A stretch of 64,000 nucleotides of DNA from Myxococcales bacterium (lineage in GTDB: Bacteria > Myxococcota_A > Polyangia > Polyangiales > Ga0077539), in assembly GCA_016792845.1 (NCBI GenBank), contig JAEUKH010000011.1, forward strand, positions 16,409-80,408, read 5' to 3'. Within the stretch, counting starts at the first letter, position 1; each line of letters starts with the position of its first letter. This document shows positions 38,132 to 46,700 of this stretch, one piece after another. Made by a program: the position numbers and the translations under genes. Under the pieces are notes generated by a model. The model had not been told where the DNA came from. It saw only the letters and a program-made list of their open reading frames with translations, and did no database searches.

Positions 38132-38207
38132 TCCGACTTAGCTCAGTCGGTAGAGCAGGCGGCTGTTAACCGCCGGGTCGCTGGTTCGAGTCCAGCAGTC
38201 GGAGCCA
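38132..38207 (+). tRNA. tRNA-Asn (anticodon GTT), CCA encoded
   Basis: A full 76-nt cloverleaf. The acceptor TCCGACT pairs with AGTCGGA. There are a D-arm, an anticodon stem GGCGG/CCGCC around loop CTGTTAA with anticodon GTT, a T-arm GCTGG/CCAGC with TTCGAGT, a discriminator G and an encoded CCA. It stands at the edge of the defence-gene region and is a natural candidate attachment site for island integration. Confidence 0.97.
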
Positions 38208-38211
38208 TTCA

Positions 38212-38245
38212 TGCGGGGTCGCGGAAACGCGACCCCGCACCTTTT
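38212..38245 (+). terminator. Strong intrinsic terminator after tRNA-Asn
   Basis: A 12-bp perfect stem (TGCGGGGTCGCG / CGCGACCCCGCA) closed by a GAAA tetraloop is followed by CCTTTT. It begins 4 bp after the tRNA. Confidence 0.9.
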
Positions 38246-38250
38246 AACAG

Positions 38251-38291
38251 CGGCCCCTGAGAGCGATCTCCGGGGCCGTTGTCTTTTCTCC
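38251..38291 (+). terminator. Second intrinsic terminator after tRNA-Asn
   Basis: Arms CGGCCCCTGAGA and TCTCCGGGGCCG (one mismatch) around a GCGA tetraloop are followed by TTGTCTTTTCT. It directly follows the first terminator, giving tandem transcriptional insulation on the plus strand. Confidence 0.8.
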
Positions 38292-38329
38292 CCTGTTTCC
38301 CCGAGGGTTTGCGCGTTGCCGAGCGTCGC

Positions 38330-38411
38330 GCGCTCCGGGACGGCGTTCGCGCAGAGAGCGCCGCGCGCGTGAAGACGAGCGCGTCGAGGGCGCTCGGGAC
38401 GGCGTTCGCGC
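38330..38411. repeat. 22-23-bp direct repeat, two copies
   Basis: GCGCTCCGGGACGGCGTTCG plus CGC (38330-38352) recurs at 38390-38411 with a single deleted base. The copies are 60 bp apart. They lie between the tRNA terminators and the end of the defence operon. Confidence 0.75.
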
Positions 38412-38448
38412 TCTCGTCTCGGTCCCGTGGGGAGAGAGAAGCCGAGAC

Positions 38449-38462
38449 GCGGTTAACAGCCG
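38449..38462 (-). repeat. Inverted 14-bp copy of tRNA-Asn anticodon region
   Basis: GCGGTTAACAGCCG is the exact reverse complement of the anticodon stem-loop segment of the tRNA about 280 bp to the left. Integrases that use tRNA genes often recognise this region, so it may be a remnant of an attachment site. This function is inference. Confidence 0.45.
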
Positions 38463-38492
38463 ACCCTCGGTTTCCGGGACCGTGACCCGGCG

Positions 38493-38525
38493 ATCAACTG
38501 TCCCGCGCCGGGTGGGACTGTTGAT
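38493..38525. repeat. Hairpin, 12-bp arms with 9-nt loop
   Basis: ATCAACTGTCCC and GGGACTGTTGAT pair at 11 of 12 positions around GCGCCGGGT. It lies 160 bp downstream of the last gene of the minus-strand operon. There is no T run on either strand, so it is a weak terminator candidate. It could instead stabilise the 3' end of the transcript or be a recombination site. Confidence 0.5.
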
Positions 38526-38683
38526 TAACGGGGCGCTGTCCCGCGCGACGCGAAACGGGCGCCCACGTTGGCGCGTGGCGCACGCAACGCGCCGGTCCCG
38601 AGTGCCGGTGCGAGCCGACGGCAACGGCGCGCACGTGCGCCCGCACGGCGCGGCACCGCTGGACGCCGCTGCGCAAGCCGTCG

Positions 38684-39214
38684 TCACACCGCCTCTCCTG
38701 TCTCGGTCGCCGTCTCTCGAGCCTCATCGCAGTGAAGCTCAAGAGGATCGCCTTGAGCTGGGCACACGAAGGCGCGAAAGATCCGGCTCCCCTCGAGCTT
38801 GCCGGCGCCGAGGATCAGAAGGAGCGGCTCCTTGCAGTCGTACTCCCTGGCCCGGCTAATCTCCAGCATCTGCGCGAAGTCGTCGCCGCTCGGCTCGACG
38901 TGGCTTGCAGGATGGAAGTGCCACTCGCCGACATAGAAGGTCCGCTCCTTGGCCTGCCACCGCTTGCCGAGCATCTCTCGAAGGCCGTTCACGCCGCGCA
39001 CGAACCAGGAACGACCTCGCTTCGAGTCCGTCGGCGGTGGAGTTGCCTCTCGGACGATCGCGATGGCGAGGTCATCGGAGTAGCGCCCGATCAGGATGCC
39101 GCCCGTCTCCACGGATCCGGCGTCGCGGCAGTAACGATCGAGCGCGCCGAGAACGGAGGCCTGTAGCTCCACCGCGAACGTGCCGTCTTCGGTCCTGCCC
39201 TTCCAGGTCTTCAT
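38684..39214 (-). CDS. cap3: CBASS Cap3, JAMM/MPN-type isopeptidase
   Basis: A 176-aa zinc protease of the JAB/MPN family, which removes the CD-NTase from conjugates made by Cap2 (known role in type II CBASS). The JAMM motif is complete: Glu36 in VETGG, then His99-x-His101, seven residues, Ser109 and Asp112 (GEWHFHPASHVEPSGDD). ATG 39214 overlaps the cap2 stop by 4 bp. An upstream in-frame start would extend into cap2 and is rejected. It is the last gene of the ten-gene minus-strand run. Confidence 0.92.
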   Translation of the reverse strand: MKTWKGRTEDGTFAVELQASVLGALDRYCRDAGSVETGGILIGRYSDDLAIAIVREATPPPTDSKRGRSWFVRGVNGLREMLGKRWQAKERTFYVGEWHFHPASHVEPSGDDFAQMLEISRAREYDCKEPLLLILGAGKLEGSRIFRAFVCPAQGDPLELHCDEARETATETGEAV

Positions 39215-41073
39215 GACGCCAACGCTTCCAGAGCGGGCGGCGCGTTCTCGGGCGCGAAGCCCTGGAAGGCGTCCTCCGACGACGACTGCGCGAACACGCG
39301 AAAGCGCGGCTCCGTCGGCCTCTTGCCTACCAACGTCTCCAGCTCCTTCACGCAGACCGCCGCAGCCAGAACGACGTCGTCGTAGCGAGCCGGAAACAGC
39401 GGAGACCAACAGCCTGCTCCTTCAAGGACTTCGTCGCTGTCGGCCCACGTTTTTGACTCATGCTCGATCCAGGGGCGCACGCTCGTAGCGAAGTCGCTGT
39501 GCGGGAACCGGTTGCCGCTCACACCGAACGAGAAGAGGCGCTTCCCTCCGAAGCCCAGAGAGAACGAGGCGAAGGTGCGCGGGATCGACCACCATGCTCG
39601 GGCGAGCGTCAACAGCGCCACGTCCGATGACGTGCAGTCGATGACGACGTCGTACTCGTCGAGTTGCGCCTCGATGGCCTTGGCGTCGCAGGGGAGCTTC
39701 TCGGTGAACTCGGTGACCCGGACCGTCGGCGAGATCTGCCGGAGCCGCTGTGCCACGACGGGCACCTTGGACTTGCCGACATCTATGAGCGTTGCCACAT
39801 GGCGGTTGATGTTTCCGGACTCCAGCACGTCCTCGTCGACCAGCGCGATGCTCTTCACGCCGGCGCGCACGAGCATCTCGCTGAGAACCGAACCGAGTGC
39901 GCCGCAGCCTACGAGCGCGATGTTGCAGTCACGCACTGCGCTCGGAAGCCGGCCGCGAGCTTGTAAGCGGTCGCCGCTCCAGTTGTCCGTGTAGAGGTAC
40001 TCGAGCGCCACGGCGTCCGCGAACTTCCCGTAGCGGTCGCGATTCCACCAGCCCCGCGCATTTGGGCGAAAGCCACGTGGCTGTCCGACCTCTCCGTCAA
40101 GACGAGGGAGGAGCAAGGCGTCCCAGTGGACCTCGACGACGTCCTCTCCAATGCGCCTCGGCATGGGGTACCCGAGCATGAGGATGGCGCTGCTCCTCGA
40201 ACCACGAAGCTGCGGGAGCAGCCATCGCAGCATCGCGTCAACGTCGATCTTCATCACCCTCGCGATTCGCCGGAGGTCGCGCCACGTCCCCGGTGCATGC
40301 CAGGGCCGAACAACAATCGGCTGCGGCCACAGCCACCAGAAGCCGTTCACCATCCGTTCCTTCGCCAAGTCATCGAGCTCACGGCCTGACCATGCCCGCA
40401 CGACTTCGCCGCGCCGGCTCTCGAAGCTCTTGATGGCGAAGACGTTGCCGATGTCCTTCAGCGCACCGAACCGAACGTTCCCGAAGTCTCCCGCTCGCCC
40501 ATCCCATTCCGCGAACGACGCGGCACTCTCGTCGTGGACGACACGCTCACGCAGCCAGCCGCGCACAGTAGTGTGAGGACGCTCCGGCAGTTCGAAGGGG
40601 TCGCCTGCCGCGAGGAGCTGGTCATTCGCCGCGCGGTGCAGCCACTCGAGTGCCCGCTCGGCATGCCATCGAAGACGCTGGTCAGCGTCGCCAACGGGAT
40701 CGCGCACGACGACCACGCGGCGTTCGCCGCCGAGCGGCACATCGAGGCAGAGCCGCCCCTCTCGCCACGCACGTCGATCGCTGCCCGGAGCATTTCGCGA
40801 TTGGTGCGGGAACGTTGCCGTCATGCCCCCCTGGGCAGCCGGGTAGAACGAGACGCGCCCGAACGGATAGGTGTCGTCGAGCAGCACGCACCATCGCGTC
40901 GAGAGGCCGACGAACTCGCCGCCGACGTCACGTCGGAGCGTGACCGTCAGCGCCCATCGCTTGGCCTGTTCGTTGAACCTGGGCCCGTCCTCCACCGCGC
41001 ACACGGCGACCGCACGAAGGCCGCGAATGCCTCGCTCGATCGCAGGCGGTGGGAGGACGGTCGTCGTGGTCAC
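39211..41073 (-). CDS. cap2: CBASS Cap2, E2-E1 fusion conjugating enzyme
   Basis: A 620-aa ubiquitin-transfer-like enzyme that links the CD-NTase C-terminus to cellular targets to prime signalling (known for type II CBASS). The N-terminal E2-like domain has its cysteine in GRLCLD (Cys109). The C-terminal ThiF/E1-like adenylation domain has the nucleotide loop VGCGALGS (389-395), LVDEDVLESGNINRH and the putative E1 cysteine in GAGCWSP (Cys555). Both catalytic cysteines are therefore retained. From memory, Cys109 coincides with the E2 cysteine reported for Enterobacter cloacae Cap2. The start overlaps the CD-NTase stop (ATGA), as does the stop with cap3. Confidence 0.94.
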   Translation of the reverse strand: MTTTTVLPPPAIERGIRGLRAVAVCAVEDGPRFNEQAKRWALTVTLRRDVGGEFVGLSTRWCVLLDDTYPFGRVSFYPAAQGGMTATFPHQSRNAPGSDRRAWREGRLCLDVPLGGERRVVVVRDPVGDADQRLRWHAERALEWLHRAANDQLLAAGDPFELPERPHTTVRGWLRERVVHDESAASFAEWDGRAGDFGNVRFGALKDIGNVFAIKSFESRRGEVVRAWSGRELDDLAKERMVNGFWWLWPQPIVVRPWHAPGTWRDLRRIARVMKIDVDAMLRWLLPQLRGSRSSAILMLGYPMPRRIGEDVVEVHWDALLLPRLDGEVGQPRGFRPNARGWWNRDRYGKFADAVALEYLYTDNWSGDRLQARGRLPSAVRDCNIALVGCGALGSVLSEMLVRAGVKSIALVDEDVLESGNINRHVATLIDVGKSKVPVVAQRLRQISPTVRVTEFTEKLPCDAKAIEAQLDEYDVVIDCTSSDVALLTLARAWWSIPRTFASFSLGFGGKRLFSFGVSGNRFPHSDFATSVRPWIEHESKTWADSDEVLEGAGCWSPLFPARYDDVVLAAAVCVKELETLVGKRPTEPRFRVFAQSSSEDAFQGFAPENAPPALEALAS

Positions 41074-42206
41074 GCGAAGCGACCACTCCCTGGCGTGGCG
41101 GGCCCGGTGGGCGGGGTGTAGCCGCGCCCTGAGCCTCCACCGCCACCACCGTTCTCTGGCGGCTTCGGAAACTTGCTGCCGAACAGGTCCCGCCAGAGGT
41201 TGCCGCTCTCTGTGCGGTCATCCGAGTCGTGGGCCTTGCGCGCGAGCACGGCAGCGTCCTTGACCTGTTCGTAGAACTTCTTGAAGTCGTCGGCCGAGAT
41301 CCGCTTGAAGACGTCGTGGGTCGACACGCCGTAGTCCGGCAGGCTCGGCTTGCCGCCAGCCAGCACCGTCAGCGCGTACTCCGAGACGATCTTCTCCAGC
41401 GTATTCACGACACCCTCCGCGACGCTCTCGATGCCGTCGGGGCAGCACTCGCCGATGAGCCGCTCGAGCGGAAAGCCCTTCGGGTGCTTGGGCTCCTCGT
41501 GCTTCTCGACGCGCCACCACTTGATGGCCTTCACGACGTTGACGAAGTGCTTGTTGGTCCGGTTGTTCTTGTCGCGCGTCCAGGTGATCTGGGCGATCGG
41601 GTGGGTCGACTCCCACTTGTTCGCGTCGCGGTCCGGGATGCGAAGGGGCTGAGACTTCCACTCGGGTTCGTTCTTTGCCTCTGCGATCAGCGTCCGCGCG
41701 TCGCTCCGGTAGCGGGAACCGAGCGCGAGCCACGATCGGTGCAGTCGCCACTCGGGATCGTCTTCGAGACCATCGTCAGCCAAGAGCGCCTCGGACCGAA
41801 GGATGCCCGCCTCGGCCTCAGACGGCGCAGAGGTGAGGACGAGGTCGAGTTCAACGTAGGACAGCTCGATGCCGAACGAGCGCCCCTGCTGCCGCCACTT
41901 CCCCTTGTAGTGCTTGTCGAGGAACGGCTTGAAGACGTCCATCGCCTTCGCCGGCGTGTACTCCTCCTCCGAGAGCTTCGTGACGACGATGATGTCGACG
42001 TCGGAGCGCCGGTCCCCCTTTGGGCGAATCGCGGTCGAGCGCTTGTAGCTGCCCTGGAGGAAGTCCGAGACGAGGCACTTCTTCAGCCCCTCGTCCGCGT
42101 TGAGGCGGTCACGCAGGGTCTGGTGCCCGGTCCTGAGGTCCTCCCGCATCGCCTTCGTGGGGCGGATGTCCTGGAGGAAGTCAGCGAAGTCGGTTTCAAG
42201 AATCAT
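41070..42206 (-). CDS. cdnD: CBASS CD-NTase, clade-D-like cyclic oligonucleotide synthase
   Basis: A 378-aa nucleotidyltransferase. The core reads FLQGSYKRSTAIRPKGD...SDVDIIVV (Gly52-Ser53, Asp69, Asp71) with the third acid in SYVELDLVLT (Asp121), so the catalytic triad is intact. Sequence style and the C-terminal LFGSKFPKPP...GSGRFA tail closely resemble the Enterobacter cloacae CdnD02 enzyme as I remember it, which makes a cyclic trinucleotide (3'3'3'-cAAG). The same product class is a reasonable prediction here. The free C-terminal tail is the expected site of Cap2 conjugation. ATG 42206 overlaps the cap4 stop. The upstream in-frame extension lies inside cap4. Confidence 0.94.
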   Translation of the reverse strand: MILETDFADFLQDIRPTKAMREDLRTGHQTLRDRLNADEGLKKCLVSDFLQGSYKRSTAIRPKGDRRSDVDIIVVTKLSEEEYTPAKAMDVFKPFLDKHYKGKWRQQGRSFGIELSYVELDLVLTSAPSEAEAGILRSEALLADDGLEDDPEWRLHRSWLALGSRYRSDARTLIAEAKNEPEWKSQPLRIPDRDANKWESTHPIAQITWTRDKNNRTNKHFVNVVKAIKWWRVEKHEEPKHPKGFPLERLIGECCPDGIESVAEGVVNTLEKIVSEYALTVLAGGKPSLPDYGVSTHDVFKRISADDFKKFYEQVKDAAVLARKAHDSDDRTESGNLWRDLFGSKFPKPPENGGGGGGSGRGYTPPTGPATPGSGRFA

Positions 42207-43762
42207 GGCTTGGCCTCTTGGTGTTCCGCGACGGCCTTCACCGGGGGCGGTAGCGCGAAGGAGAGCTGGTAGGAACCGTCGCGCTCGATGCCGAAGTCGA
42301 ACTCGTAGAGCGCGAGCCGACCGAGGGCTTCGCGCTGCTGGCCGATGAAGAACATCAGCGCGTTGGGGCACGCGAAGAAGACGTGCGTCCTCGCAGCGCG
42401 AGTCGGGCGCACGCTCGTGAGAAGCGCAGGCAGCGCGATCGCGAGCTGGTACGCGTGATCGGCGCCCTTGATGCTCTGAGGCGACGGTCCGCCCTCCGGG
42501 CTCAGCACCACGAGCCGTCGCACGGGCGGCGCCCCCGGCGATGAGAGGTAGGTCTCGACGTCGGCGCGCGCATCGTGCGTGACGGACAAGCAGACCGCCA
42601 CGTCGTCTGCATCGGGGTTCTTCTCGATTAACTGCGGTGTTGCCCACGACGGGCCCGCCGCCGCATTCTCGGTCGGTCGCCAGACATCCAAGTTCGGCTT
42701 CTGCAGGGGCGCCGCTTTCACGCCGGAGTTGCGACTCAGCTCCCAGCCCGCAAGCAGCGCGAACGAACCGTGGCATTCGAGCGCGATGACGGACTCCTCA
42801 GCGCGGAGATGTGCCCGGCGCTCTTGGTCGCCAAGGAATGCGAGCACCTGCGCCGCGCTGGCCTCCCACGAACCGCCATGTGCCAGATGGCGGCCTTCGA
42901 AGTTCGACGAGACGCAGACGAGCTGGTCGACCTCGGACTCAAGCCGCTCGGCGAAGCGCACGAAGCTCCGCACGCCGATCGTGAAGGGGCGCGGCGGCTT
43001 CTCATCCACAGGGACCAGGAGCCCTTCGCGCTCGCACAGCGAACGGAACTCGGCCGCGTCGAACGAGTGCGGTCCGTTCATCAGGAACTGCTGAACCAGG
43101 CTCTCATATGGGCACGCCGCGTGGTCAGCGCTCGGAGTGCGGAGGCCGGCGGCCTCAAGAGTCGCGTGGACGTACTTCCTAAACTCCCGGCGTCCAAAAT
43201 GGTCGAGCTGGAACCGCAGCGTCCGCGCAAACGCAGTGAACGCGCCGGCGTCGAGCTTCAGGTGGCTACGCCACTTTTCGCGGATCGTGCCGAGGTCGCC
43301 CCTCGCACCATCGTCGAAGAACTTGGGCGGTAGTGCGCCATCGTACTCGCGCAGCAGGCTCGCGAGTTTGTCATCGCCTTTCCATCGCCAGTTGGACGCG
43401 AGGTGCAGCCGAAATGGGACGTGCTCCTGCTTGGACAGTTGGGTGTATGCCTTGTGGAAGCGTTGCAGCAGCGAGGACTTCGCGTTGATGAACGCTGGAT
43501 CGATCAGCGCATCGGCGCTGTATCCGTCGCGATTGTCGACGTGGTACTTGAGCTGGAAGTAGTCAGCCCGCGACCTGCCCGCGTCTGTACCGGGCGCGCG
43601 AAAAAACACCGCGACGTCGTCGACGCCATCCGCGTCGTCGTGCTCGAGCACGACGCGATCGACCAGAGAGGTGGGCCGCAGCAGATCTGCAGCCTGCCGC
43701 CAGAAGAACAGCCCCTGGTAGACGTCGCCCTCGGTTCGTGCGCCAACCTGCTTCAGCGCCAT
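42203..43762 (-). CDS. cap4: CBASS Cap4 effector, nuclease (DUF4297-like) plus SAVED domain
   Basis: A 519-aa effector. The N-terminal PD-(D/E)XK-like nuclease shows VVLEHDDADGVDDVAVFF...ADYFQLKYH (Glu40, Asp49, Gln70-x-Lys72), the DUF4297-type motif. The C-terminal SAVED sensor ends with TRAARTHVFFACPNALMFFIGQQREALGRLALYEFDF, diagnostic of SAVED. Binding of the cyclic trinucleotide would trigger oligomerisation and double-stranded DNA cleavage. The gene is preceded by AAGGGGG about 6 nt before its ATG, the only visible ribosome site between it and the upstream giant ATPase gene 25 bp away. Domain calls are from motifs; activity is inference. Confidence 0.92.
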   Translation of the reverse strand: MALKQVGARTEGDVYQGLFFWRQAADLLRPTSLVDRVVLEHDDADGVDDVAVFFRAPGTDAGRSRADYFQLKYHVDNRDGYSADALIDPAFINAKSSLLQRFHKAYTQLSKQEHVPFRLHLASNWRWKGDDKLASLLREYDGALPPKFFDDGARGDLGTIREKWRSHLKLDAGAFTAFARTLRFQLDHFGRREFRKYVHATLEAAGLRTPSADHAACPYESLVQQFLMNGPHSFDAAEFRSLCEREGLLVPVDEKPPRPFTIGVRSFVRFAERLESEVDQLVCVSSNFEGRHLAHGGSWEASAAQVLAFLGDQERRAHLRAEESVIALECHGSFALLAGWELSRNSGVKAAPLQKPNLDVWRPTENAAAGPSWATPQLIEKNPDADDVAVCLSVTHDARADVETYLSSPGAPPVRRLVVLSPEGGPSPQSIKGADHAYQLAIALPALLTSVRPTRAARTHVFFACPNALMFFIGQQREALGRLALYEFDFGIERDGSYQLSFALPPPVKAVAEHQEAKP

Positions 43763-43787
43763 GCCGCGCCCCCTTCGCTCTTCGAGC

Positions 43788-46700
43788 TCATCCCCCCACC
43801 GCCGTCTTCGTGGCGCCGCCGTGGTGGGTCACGCGCGGGCGGCAGCGGATCTTCACAGCGCTCTTCGTGAAGGCCTCGTCCGTGGCCTTGCTCGACCAGA
43901 TGAACGCTTCGCCCGGGCGCAGGTTCGCCATCTTCTCAGGCGTCAGCGAGCCGAGCGCGGCGTTCGCCTTCTGGATGTGCTTGAGCCAGGCGGGCGAGTT
44001 GAACTTGTGGAGGATGACCTGGCTCGACAGCTCGATGAGCGAGATGGGCACCGACGGCGGGTCCTGGCTCGCGACCATGATGCTCGTCCCCTTGTGGCGC
44101 ATCTCGCGCACGACCTCGATGAGACCAGCCACGAGATCGGGGCTCTCGATGTACTTGTGGGCCTCGTCGAAGACGACGAGCTTGTTGAACGAGTGCTCCA
44201 CGCCCGCAGCGTCGCGGTGCTTCGCGTCCGCGAAGAGCTGGAGGAGCACGACGAAGAGGCCGAGGGCTTCGTCCTTCTCGATGAACTCGTCGCGGAGGTC
44301 GACGATGATCAGCCGACCCGGGCGAATCTCGTCCTTCAGGCGAACCGAGTCGTCGATGTACTCGCTCGCGAGCTCGAGGCGCATCTTCGCCATGCCCTTC
44401 AGGTGGTCGGGCAGCGACGAGGCTTCGATTCCTTGGTTCAGCCCCTCGAGCGTGAGGTCATCGCGGAGCGACTTCATCACGCGATTGAGCTGCCGGATGT
44501 ACGTCGCCTGGTTGCCAACCGCCCCCATGAGGAAGCGCCAGTGGCTCGTCTGCAGCTCGGCGGCACCGAACTTCAGCGGACGCACCTCGATGTCCGGGTA
44601 CTCCTGCTTGCGCTCGTCGAGCTTGTCGGCGGGCGCCAGAAGCAGCACGTCGGAGAGCGCCCGAGGCTCCGCGCCGAAGGTCTCCTTCAGGGCCTTCACC
44701 TGCGCGGCCTCGCTGTTTGGCGCGACCATCGACGTGAACTCCGGGCGGTAGTCCATCGTCGGGCTGTAGTGGAAGATGACCGTCGCGAGCGGGTTCGGGA
44801 GGACGTTGATGTTCGGGATAGGAAGCGAGGCCATCTCCGCGATCGTGCCGAGGGTGTAGCTCTTGCCGCCGCCCTGGACGCCGAAGAGGCTGATCGTGTG
44901 GGTCTGGTTCAGGTCGATCGCGATGCGCCGGCCCGAAACGTCGCCGAGCAGCCCGTACTGGGGCGAGTCGGCGGTAACGCCGAGCATGATGTCGTAGGGC
45001 ACGGCGTGCGCCGTCTTCGCCTCGGGGCTCGGTACGGGCGACGGCTCCGCCGCTTGCTGGGGCGCGGGTGGCGGCGCCACGGGCGCGACGTTGGCCACGG
45101 TGGTGGCCCTCGGCGCCGGCGGGACGGGCGGGGCCTCCGCCACGTGCACCACGGCGGGCGTTGGTACCGCCTCCTGGGAGGCGGCGGGCAAGTGTGAAGG
45201 AGGCGGGACGCTCGGATGGCGAAGGCGCAGCTCCTCCCACGAGACCGAGTGATCGCGCGGCGAACCGAGGAACGCAGCCTCGTCGAGCGTCGGCACGGAC
45301 GGGGCGCGCTCGCGTCGACGGCGAACTTCGGTGACGCGGCGCGGGCGCGGGCCGCCGCCGCTCGGTCCACCGCTCCCTGACGAGCTGGCACTGAGACTCG
45401 CCGACGACTCGGTGCTCGGCGCGGCGGCCTCGACGAGCTGGCGGATGAGATCGACGCCGATGCGGTGGTACTCGATGCCGCTCTCGCTCTCGGGCGGCTC
45501 GGTGCCGGGCTTGGCGAAGTCGAAAATGAGCGCACTGCGCGTGAATGCGAGCTGATAGCCGTCGTCCAGCGTGTGAACGAAGAAGCGCGCCTCGTCGGCG
45601 GCCTCGCGGCTGATAGCGCCGTAGCGCTCGGCGCGCTCCAAGTAGAACTCGAGGAGCAACGCGAGCTCGCGCGTCTTGAACGCGCGGTCCGGGCGGTCCT
45701 GGGGCGTGCGCTGAGGGTCGAAATGATGCGCGAGCACCTGCTCGCTCTGGGCGATCTGCTCGGCGATGCTCGACTTGAGGGCGTTGTACTGGGAGAGATC
45801 GCCGACGCCCGAGTAGCACTTCACCTCGACAAGGCGGCACGTGATGATTCGCTGGGTGATGTCGAGGTCGAAAAGCCCGAGGTCCGTGCGCTTGAAGCTG
45901 ACCTCGTCGCCTAGCTCGTCGGCCTGCTGCTTCAACACGCGGTACAGGTCGAGATGCGCGTCGAGCGGCACGACGAGTTGGTTCTCGAAAACGCCTTGGT
46001 GCTCCAGGTAGAGGCGCGAGAGCGCAAGTCCGAGGGCTTCTGCCCGCTGCGTCGGCGACGAGATGAGCTTCAGCGCGAGCCGCCCGGAGAGCGAGCGAAG
46101 CTGGTCGAGCAACACCACCGCGTGGCGCCCTTCGGCCTGCAGCCCGTACTGCTCGAGGACGGGACGGAGCAGCGCCTCGAGCTCGGCAACTGAGCGCGAG
46201 GTGATGACGAGCCGGTGGCCCAGCGTGCTCGCCATGTCGGGCGAGTGGTCGATCAGGTAGTCGGGGCGCGTCGCGTGCCCACCGTGGTCGAAGAACTCGA
46301 TTCCGAGGTTGCGGTCGAGAGTGAACACCCAGTCGCTCACCTCATGGACCTGATGCAAGAGCGCGCGGTCGTCCGGCCCGAGCGCGAGGCTCACGACCGG
46401 GCGCAAGTCCACGCCGCTCTGGCCGGTGGCGATCGTAGCCGTCGCGCTCGACATTGCCGCTGCGAGACTGCCGAGCAAATCGGACAGCTCCTCCGCGTCC
46501 TCGATGGGCTTCGCGACGCCATGGCGAGGCAGGCGCCGCCACGCAACGGTGAGCTCGTCCTCGTGGTACTCGCTCGAAAACTCCTGGACGAGCCCGTGCA
46601 CGAAAGCCGTCGCGTGACGCGGGTCGGCCTTGCGCGCGGCCACTTCCTCGGCCGGGAACACGTCGAAGAGCAGCGACAGGTGCGCCGCGTGCGTCTCGGG

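Larger units (their letters stand above)
38292..38683. other. Gene-free interval at the island's left edge
   Basis: No credible coding sequence is present. A 147-codon minus-strand frame here has Arg/Thr/Ser-rich low-complexity translation and no family resemblance. The interval holds a direct repeat, an inverted 14-bp copy of the tRNA-Asn anticodon region and a long hairpin, listed separately. Confidence 0.7.

Noticed and set aside
38493..38525. Intrinsic terminator for the defence operon
   Set aside because: The stem is good but no T run follows on the minus strand, so it is listed only as a hairpin.
38244..38687. 147-codon minus-strand frame next to cap3
   Set aside because: The translation is Arg/Thr/Ser/Pro low-complexity, spans hairpins and repeats, and resembles no family. 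It is better read as non-coding DNA.
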